In this document: positions 58,937 to 64,000 of the stretch, piece after piece
Numbering within the stretch: the stretch's first letter is position 1
How the letters are laid out: the number at the start of each line of letters is the position of its first letter
DNA from: Micromonospora matsumotoense
GTDB taxonomy: Bacteria; Actinomycetota; Actinomycetes; Mycobacteriales; Micromonosporaceae
Assembly (NCBI RefSeq): GCF_900091525.1
Contig: NZ_FMCU01000013.1
Location: 62,001 to 126,000, forward strand
Direction: 5' to 3'
Length of the DNA stretch: 64,000 bases
Notes under the pieces: generated by a model
Told to the model about the DNA's origin: nothing
The model's database searches: none
What the model saw: the letters and a program-made list of their open reading frames with translations, nothing else
Made by a program: the position numbers and the translations under genes

Positions 58937-60093
58937 TGGTCGACCTGCGGACGCTTACGGACCGGTGGCGGCGCTGGCCCGTCACGGTCCGGGACCTCCC
59001 GCTGGCGCTGCTGATCGCCCTCGCCTGCGCGCCGGTGCCGGTGCTGCAGGACCGCAGCACGCAACTCGGCGACCTGCCCGGCCGTCCGTTCGACGCGCTG
59101 GCCGTGGTGGCGATCACCCTGGAGTGCCTTCCGCTGGCCGTCCGCCGGCGATGGCCCGGGAGCTGCCTCGCCCTGGTGTCCCTCGGCTTCGCCATCGACC
59201 AGGTGCGCGCCTACCACACGGTCGCGGGCGCCGCGCTGGCCGTCGCGTTGCTGAGCGCCGGCGTCCACCTGGAACGTCGTCGGCGCACCACCCTGGTCGT
59301 GGGCTCCGCCGCGTACGTCGCCCTGGCCGTCGCCCTGCACCGGCAGGGGTCGGCGGAGGGCCTGGGTGGTTTCCTCACCTTCTACCTGGCGTTGGCCCTC
59401 GCCTGGGGGGCCGGTGCCTGGCTGCGGCAGAGCCGGGCCGCCGAGGCCGAGCGCCGCCAGCGGGCCGCCGCGGCCGCCCGGGCCACCGAACGCGCCCGCA
59501 TCGCCGGTGAACTGCACGACGTCGTGACCCACCACGTGACGGCGATGGTCGTGCAGGCCGAGGCGGCGCGCTACCTGACGGCCGCCCCGGACCGCCTCGA
59601 CACCACCCTCACCGCCATCAGCGACACCGGCCGGCGTGCCATCACCGACCTGCGGACCCTGCTCGACCTGCTCCACCCCGACCACGACGCCGACCCGCGC
59701 GTGCCGTCCGTCGGGGAGCTGACCGCGCTGGTCGAGCAGACCCGGCAGGCCGGGCAGCCGGTGCAGTTCACCCAGGAAGGCCGCCGGGCAGAACATGTCG
59801 GCAGCGCGGAGGCCGCCGCCTACCGGGTCGTGCAGGAGGCGCTGACGAACGCCCTGAAGTACGCCCACGGCAGCCGCACCGCCGTGCACGTCCACCACGG
59901 GAAGAGGGAGATCACGGTGGAGGTCAGCACCGACGGCCCGGGTACGCACCCCGCAGGCCCGGGCGGGAGCGGACGCGGCCTGGCCGGGCTGCGCGAACGC
60001 GTCACCGTCCTCGGCGGCGAGTTCAGCGCGCAGCGCCGGAACGGTGACGGCTTCGTCGTCCGGGCCCGCATCCCCACCGGTGACGCGTCGTGA
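58936..60093 (+). CDS. Sensor histidine kinase (NarL/DesK type)
   Basis: The 385-residue protein has four or five N-terminal membrane helices, a HisKA_3 dimerisation helix with phospho-acceptor His194 in ARIAGELHDVVTHHVTAMVV, and a HATPase_c domain (VVQEALTNALKYA for the N-box, GRGLAGLRERV for the G-box). It autophosphorylates and passes phosphate to the next gene's product. No extracytoplasmic sensor domain is seen, suggesting intramembrane sensing of envelope stress. It overlaps both neighbours. Confidence 0.9.
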   Translation: MVDLRTLTDRWRRWPVTVRDLPLALLIALACAPVPVLQDRSTQLGDLPGRPFDALAVVAITLECLPLAVRRRWPGSCLALVSLGFAIDQVRAYHTVAGAALAVALLSAGVHLERRRRTTLVVGSAAYVALAVALHRQGSAEGLGGFLTFYLALALAWGAGAWLRQSRAAEAERRQRAAAAARATERARIAGELHDVVTHHVTAMVVQAEAARYLTAAPDRLDTTLTAISDTGRRAITDLRTLLDLLHPDHDADPRVPSVGELTALVEQTRQAGQPVQFTQEGRRAEHVGSAEAAAYRVVQEALTNALKYAHGSRTAVHVHHGKREITVEVSTDGPGTHPAGPGGSGRGLAGLRERVTVLGGEFSAQRRNGDGFVVRARIPTGDAS

Positions 60094-60749
60094 CCGCGCC
60101 GATCCGGGTGCTGGTCTGCGACGACCAGGCGCTGATCCGTACCGGCTTCGCCACGATCATCGGCGCTCAACCCGACCTGGCGGTGGTGGGCGAGTGCGGA
60201 AACGGGCGCGAGGCGGTCGACCTCGCCGGCCGACTGCGCCCGGACGTGGTGGTGATGGACGTCCGGATGCCGGTCCTCGACGGCATCGCGGCGACCCGAC
60301 TGCTGGCCGGTGTCGGGGCGGCCCACCCGGTCAAGGTGCTCGTGGTGACGACGTTCAACCTCGACGAGTACGTCTACGAGGCGCTGCGCGCCGGAGCGAG
60401 CGGCTTCCTACTCAAGGACGCCCCACCGGCGCAGCTGCTGCACGGCATCCGCACCATCGCCGGCGGGGCCGCGCTGCTGGCGCCCGAGGTGACCCGGCAG
60501 CTCGTCGGCCGGTACGCGGCACGCATCCGTCCCGCCGAGGGCACGCCGAACGACGTGGGACTTACCCGTCGCGAGTTGGAGGTGCTGCGCCTGATCGCCG
60601 ACGGCCTGTCCAACGGAGAGATCGCGGCCCGGCTGGTGATCAGTCAGGAGACCGTCAAGACGTACGTGTCGCGCATCCTCACCAAACTCGACCTCCGCGA
60701 CCGCGTGCAGGCGGTGGTGTACGCGTACCGGACCGGGTTGGTGACCTGA
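60090..60749 (+). CDS. NarL/LuxR-type response regulator
   Basis: From GTG 60090, overlapping the kinase stop (GTGA), the protein has 219 residues. The receiver domain has Asp11 and Asp12, phospho-acceptor Asp57 in VVMDVRMPVLDG, and Lys in FLLKDAPP. The LuxR helix-turn-helix at about 150-215 has LTRRELEVLRLIADGLSNGE and SQETVKTYVSRIL. It is the partner of the adjacent kinase and probably activates envelope or efflux genes, possibly including its own operon. Confidence 0.92.
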   Translation: MTAPIRVLVCDDQALIRTGFATIIGAQPDLAVVGECGNGREAVDLAGRLRPDVVVMDVRMPVLDGIAATRLLAGVGAAHPVKVLVVTTFNLDEYVYEALRAGASGFLLKDAPPAQLLHGIRTIAGGAALLAPEVTRQLVGRYAARIRPAEGTPNDVGLTRRELEVLRLIADGLSNGEIAARLVISQETVKTYVSRILTKLDLRDRVQAVVYAYRTGLVT

Positions 60750-60852
60750 ACACGGTCAGCCGACACCCATCGCCCGCACTCGCACCGACACTGCGCCCGG
60801 ACCGCCCGCCGCACCGCGAGCCTGCCGGCCGCCCCTCGTCCGGCAACGAACT

Positions 60853-60871
60853 GTGACCGCCAGTCGGTCAC
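60853..60871. repeat. Inverted repeat after the response regulator gene
   Basis: GTGACCG and CGGTCAC flank CCAGT, a perfect 7-5-7 dyad about 100 bases after the regulator stop and 109 bases before the acetyltransferase start. It could be a weak terminator or an operator. Confidence 0.4.
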
Positions 60872-60979
60872 GGTCCGTTCCGGGCGTCCGGGGCAACGGA
60901 CCGCCCAGGAAATCCCGTTGAGCGGGACCGGCCGCGGTGACACCATGGCCGGCCAACCGACCGGCCGGAGGAGACGACG

Positions 60980-61507
60980 ATGAACGTACGGGGCGAGCTG
61001 GTCACGCTGCGGGCGATGGGACCGGACGACGCGTCGGCGCTGTGGCGCTGGAACCATGACCCCGCCGTCGTACGTTGGATGAATGCCGGCTACCCGCAGA
61101 CCGAGGACCGGGTGCGGACCTGGTTGACCGAACGACCCCGCAACGACTACGGCGACGTGCTGTTCGGCATCGAGGTCACCACGGGCGGCCAACTGATCGG
61201 CCTGGTCCGGTTGCACGGCGCCGAAGCGGAGACCGGCTGCGCCGAACTGGACATCTACCTGGGGGAACAGGACCACTGGGGCAAGGGGTACGGCACCGAC
61301 GTGATGCGTACCGTGTGCCGGTACGGCTTCGACCACATGCGCCTGCACCGGATCACGCTGACCGTGGTGACCGAGAACCTTGCCGCTCACCACGTGTACC
61401 GGAAGGTGGGCTTCGTCGACGAGGGCCGGTTGCGGCAGTCCTTCCGCCGCGACGGCCGGTGGTACGACAAGTTCGTGATGGGGCTGCTCGCCGACGAACT
61501 GCGCTGA
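60980..61507 (+). CDS. GNAT-family N-acetyltransferase (RimJ/RimL type)
   Basis: The 175-residue protein has GELVTLRAMGPDDASALWRW at the start and the acetyl-CoA-binding region YLGEQDHWGKGYGTDVMRTV, then RLHRITLTVVTENLAAHHVY and KVGFVDEGRLR. This is the RimJ/RimL-like group that acetylates amino groups of proteins or small molecules. GGAGGAGACGACG precedes the ATG. It stands alone and is convergent with the SDR gene. Substrate unknown. Confidence 0.88.
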   Translation: MNVRGELVTLRAMGPDDASALWRWNHDPAVVRWMNAGYPQTEDRVRTWLTERPRNDYGDVLFGIEVTTGGQLIGLVRLHGAEAETGCAELDIYLGEQDHWGKGYGTDVMRTVCRYGFDHMRLHRITLTVVTENLAAHHVYRKVGFVDEGRLRQSFRRDGRWYDKFVMGLLADELR

Positions 61508-61594
61508 GGTCCGTCCGGGCACGGCGCCGATCTGGTGGGCGATCTGTTCATCGTCGCTCTTCTCTCCGGCGGGCGTCATGGGCGGGAACGCGGT

Positions 61595-62455
61595 TCAGGC
61601 GCGGGGATGATCGGTGGCAGCCGCGGTGTCACGGGCGGCATCGAGATTCGCTCGCAGGGCTTCCACCTTCGCCGTGGCGTACGCGTGGGAATCCGATCCC
61701 AGCACCAGGCGCAGGGGCCCTCCCCCGGCGACGACCTTCTCGATCATCCGCTCGGCGGCTTTGACGGGGTCGCCGAGCTGGTTGCCCTGCAGCTCGAGGT
61801 GACTGTGCACCATCTCGCGGATGGCCGGGTAGGCGTCCGAGGGCGCCGCAGGCAGTGCCAGTGCATCGGTGGTCAGGAAATCGGTGCGGAGATAGCCCGG
61901 TTCGACGATGGTGACCTCGACGTTGAAGTCCGCGACCTCGGCCGCCAACGCCTCGCTGATCCCTTCCACGGCGAACTTGCCGGCGCAGTACAGCGCCCAG
62001 CCCGGCACGGCGGTGAGACCCAGAACGGATGACACGGTGACGACATGACCGCTGCGCTGGCCGCGCAGGACCGGCAGGGCGGCGCGCAAGACGTTCCAGA
62101 CTCCGACGACCTGTACGTCGAGCATGTCGCGGACGTCGTCCGGGCTGGCCTCCTCAACGGCACCGAGGTAGCCGTAGCCGGCATTGTTGACGACCACGTC
62201 GAGGCCGCCGAAGCGCGAGACGGTCTCCTCGACCGCGCGTCCGACGGCGTCGGAGTCACGGAGGTCGACGTTGAGGGCGAGCAGCTTCGAGGTGTCCACG
62301 CGGCCGTCGAGCGCAGTCGTCAGGCGCTCGACGGTGCGGGTGGTGGCGGCGAGGTTGTCACCGCGCTGTAGTACCTGAACAACCAGTTCCAGGCCGAGGC
62401 CGCGCGACGTACCGGTCACGAACCAGGTGGCCGGGCGATCGGTGGGGATGCTCAT
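61595..62455 (-). CDS. Short-chain dehydrogenase/reductase (SDR)
   Basis: The 286-residue protein is a classical SDR: TGTSRGLGLE near 15-24, NNAGYGYLGAVEE, VVTVSSVLG and the active-site YCAGKFAVEG. It uses NAD(P) to reduce or oxidise a small carbonyl or alcohol. AAAGGA lies 7 bases upstream of ATG 62455. It is divergent from the MmyB-type regulator, and the shared 180-base region has a perfect palindrome. The regulator probably controls this gene. Confidence 0.9.
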   Translation of the reverse strand: MSIPTDRPATWFVTGTSRGLGLELVVQVLQRGDNLAATTRTVERLTTALDGRVDTSKLLALNVDLRDSDAVGRAVEETVSRFGGLDVVVNNAGYGYLGAVEEASPDDVRDMLDVQVVGVWNVLRAALPVLRGQRSGHVVTVSSVLGLTAVPGWALYCAGKFAVEGISEALAAEVADFNVEVTIVEPGYLRTDFLTTDALALPAAPSDAYPAIREMVHSHLELQGNQLGDPVKAAERMIEKVVAGGGPLRLVLGSDSHAYATAKVEALRANLDAARDTAAATDHPRA

Positions 62456-62582
62456 GGAGGGTCCTTTCGGGGGGTGTCGTCTCGCCGAGCCATTCGGCGA
62501 AATCGGTATGAGTTCAACTGTGTCCGTTGCGCGGCCGTCGTGGGCGGTCATCTTGAGCCCTTCCAGACCTGGGAATGCGCTG

Positions 62583-62597
62583 CCTAGGACTCCTAGG
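62583..62597. promoter_or_regulatory. Perfect palindrome between SDR and MmyB-type regulator
   Basis: CCTAGGA-C-TCCTAGG is a fully symmetric 15-bp site 39 bases before the regulator start, in the divergent promoter region. It is the best candidate operator for this xenobiotic-response-type pair. Confidence 0.6.
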
Positions 62598-62635
62598 TCC
62601 ACCCAGCCCGCCGGCCCGCGAGGCACAATGGGCCC

Positions 62636-63523
62636 ATGCCCGCCATCAATCGCGAGCTCGCCGATTTCCTGCGACGGGCTCGCAGCAAACAGGACCCGCG
62701 GCGAGCCGGCCTACCGACAGACGCCCGTGTGCGCCGCGTGCCGGGCCTGCGCCGCGAAGAAGTGGCGCTGCTCGCCGGGGTCTCGACGGATTACTACGCC
62801 CGCCTTGAACAGGGACGTCGCATCGTGCCTTCGCCGGCGGTGATCGACGCGCTCGCACGCGCGCTCCACCTCGATCCGGCCGGCCGGAGCCACCTCGAGG
62901 ACCTCATCGGCGTAGGCTCGACCGAATCGCCGCGCGGTCGCACAAGGGGAGCCGTGCCAGCGGTGCAACGGATTCGGCCCGGCGTGCAGCAGCTCCTGGA
63001 CAACCTCGACACGGTGCCGGTACTCGTCCTCGGCCGCGGCAGCCACGCGCTGGCCGCGAACCGGCTGGCTCGGGCGCTGCTCGCCGACTTCGAGCAGATG
63101 CCAGCACGCGAACGGAACTACGCCCGCTGGATACTCCTCGACCCCGGAGCCCGGGAACTGTTCGTCGACTGGGACCAGCAAGCAAGAGCAGCCGTGGAGA
63201 GCCTGCGCCTCGAGTTCGGCGCCCATCCGAACGACCGAACGCTAACCGAGCTCATCGACGACCTACGCACTCAGAGTCCCGAGTTCGACCAATGGTGGAA
63301 CGAGCACCGGGTCTACCAGCGCACCTACGGGACCAAGCGACTTCGCCACCCGGTCGTCGGCGACCTGTCGATCGACTACGAAACACTCACCCTGCCCGGC
63401 GACAAAGAGACCACCATGTTCCTCTACAGCACCGAACCCCATTCACCCTCCCAACGCGCCTTGAACCTGCTCGCGAGTTGGTCGCTGAGCCCTGCATCAA
63501 TCCGGCACGCCCCGCCGACCTGA
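62636..63523 (+). CDS. XRE-type regulator with MmyB-like ligand domain
   Basis: The 295-residue protein has an N-terminal helix-turn-helix (ELADFLRRARSKQDP, VPGLRREEVALLAGVSTDYY, RLEQGRRIVPSPAVI). The C-terminal PAS-like MmyB domain is recognised from VLGRGSHALAANRLARALL, ERNYARWILLDPGARELFVDW, HPVVGDLSIDYETLTLPGD and SPSQRALNLL. MmyB-type regulators sense small (often lipid-like) ligands and control an adjacent dehydrogenase gene, as arranged here with the SDR. Its last 27 bases overlap a decayed gene on the other strand. Confidence 0.9.
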   Translation: MPAINRELADFLRRARSKQDPRRAGLPTDARVRRVPGLRREEVALLAGVSTDYYARLEQGRRIVPSPAVIDALARALHLDPAGRSHLEDLIGVGSTESPRGRTRGAVPAVQRIRPGVQQLLDNLDTVPVLVLGRGSHALAANRLARALLADFEQMPARERNYARWILLDPGARELFVDWDQQARAAVESLRLEFGAHPNDRTLTELIDDLRTQSPEFDQWWNEHRVYQRTYGTKRLRHPVVGDLSIDYETLTLPGDKETTMFLYSTEPHSPSQRALNLLASWSLSPASIRHAPPT

Positions 63524-63668
63524 AACACCATCGGGACCTGTGCGGAAGTGGAACGCGCCCGGGGCGCAGGTGATGTTGCGGGTGGGCAATATTCCGGTCG
63601 TCAGGTAGGCGTTGACGGCGTCCAGCGCGCAGCCGCTACAGTCCGGGAAGATCTCGTGCTCCGTGGCC
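63497..63668 (-). pseudogene. C-terminal remnant of a secreted alpha/beta hydrolase
   Basis: The minus strand reads TEHEIFPDCSGCALDAVNAY, LTTGILPTRNITCAPGAF and stops at 63497. This matches the C-terminal end of TAP-like secreted tripeptidyl-peptidase hydrolases (C-x-x-x-A-x-NAYL-x-x-G-x-LP-x-x-x-x-x-C). No catalytic residues remain and no start is possible, so it is a deletion stump. Confidence 0.5.
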
Positions 63669-63734
63669 CCCCTGACCCTGACCAGCTCACGCTGGTCGTG
63701 GCCGTGCCGGTGGGCGCGGTCACCGCCCGGTCAG

Positions 63735-63939
63735 CACCGTGGCCAACCCGGTCGCAGCAACCACCATCGGCATGCTGCTGCTCGGCGAGACCCTACGTGG
63801 CGGCACGACCGGCGTTCTCGTCGCCGCCGTCTGCGTCGCCGGCCTCACCGTGGCCGTCCGGCAGCTCTCTGTGGCGCAGCAACTCGTTCGAGGCGCCGCT
63901 GACCGGACAGACAAAATGCCCAGCCCGGGCAGGAGGTAA
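63735..63939 (+). pseudogene. C-terminal fragment of an EamA/DMT-family transporter
   Basis: The frame reads TVANPVAATTIGMLLLGETL, RGGTTGVLVAAVCVAGLTVA and a basic tail, then stops. It is the last two helices of a drug/metabolite exporter of the EamA family (the NPVAA...LLGE motif). The first eight helices are missing, so it is inactive. The remaining 63940-64000 bases show nothing recognisable. Confidence 0.5.
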
Positions 63940-64000
63940 CGAGCCCCCACACTCCTCCGTGACCGCCGATGGTGAGACAGGCCCGACGGCCAGCAACCCG

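Overview
The sequence looks like a chromosomal segment of a filamentous actinobacterium, most likely a Micromonospora or close relative in the Micromonosporaceae. GC is very high, third codon positions are strongly GC-biased, GTG and TTG starts are common, Tat signals are frequent, and there is a large set of secreted polysaccharide-degrading enzymes with CBM2, CBM13, CBM32 and CBM42 modules. No rRNA, tRNA, CRISPR array or complete insertion sequence was seen.

Layout. Positions 1-3070: tail of a sugar-type ABC ATPase, then an aldehyde dehydrogenase and an iron-dependent alcohol dehydrogenase. 3175-18590: a secreted carbohydrate-degradation region (CE1-like esterase with ricin-B lectin domain, GH2 with AbfB domain, GH46 chitosanase with CBM13, GH5 cellulase with CBM2, xylulokinase, PL3 pectate lyase), interleaved with regulator/enzyme pairs (SDR/LysR and epoxide hydrolase/WYL regulator) and decayed gene fragments. 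Strong hairpin terminators separate many of these units.

18818-30055: a compact biosynthetic cluster for a small peptide-like metabolite. A two-subunit ABC exporter is divergent from an operon encoding a stand-alone condensation protein, an AurF-type diiron N-oxygenase, a seryl-tRNA-synthetase-like amino acid:carrier protein ligase, a nitronate monooxygenase, a carrier protein, an ATP-grasp ligase and a methyltransferase. It ends in a damaged gene. The gene set suggests that an amino acid is loaded on the carrier protein, N-oxidised, and joined by condensation and ATP-grasp chemistry. There is no conventional NRPS adenylation domain. This is the best candidate here for an undescribed system.

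30587-35543: an orphan solute-binding protein, a small membrane protein, a peptidase E remnant next to an IS5-type transposase tail, a YtrA-type GntR/membrane protein operon with a perfect operator, and a Tat-exported esterase. 35544-47284: a polymorphic toxin operon. It consists of a 3248-residue Rhs/YD-repeat protein with a stalk of about 14 repeats of roughly 107 residues and a C-terminal CdiA-EC869-like nuclease domain, then a CdiI-type immunity protein, then a Tat lipoprotein of unknown function.

47544-55766: an aldo/keto reductase remnant, a DUF6745-like protein, a tightly overlapping four-gene operon (acyl-CoA dehydrogenase-like, PIG-L deacetylase, methyltransferase, glycosyltransferase) and two tandem ABC-F genes. 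56064-57841: a truncated PQQ-type sugar dehydrogenase abutting a low-GC island that carries an orphan, frameshifted lysozyme-like toxin domain and a putative membrane immunity protein. 58103-60749: a CPBP protease, histidine kinase and response regulator operon. The end holds a GNAT acetyltransferase, an SDR/MmyB-type regulator pair with a shared operator, and two more gene remnants.
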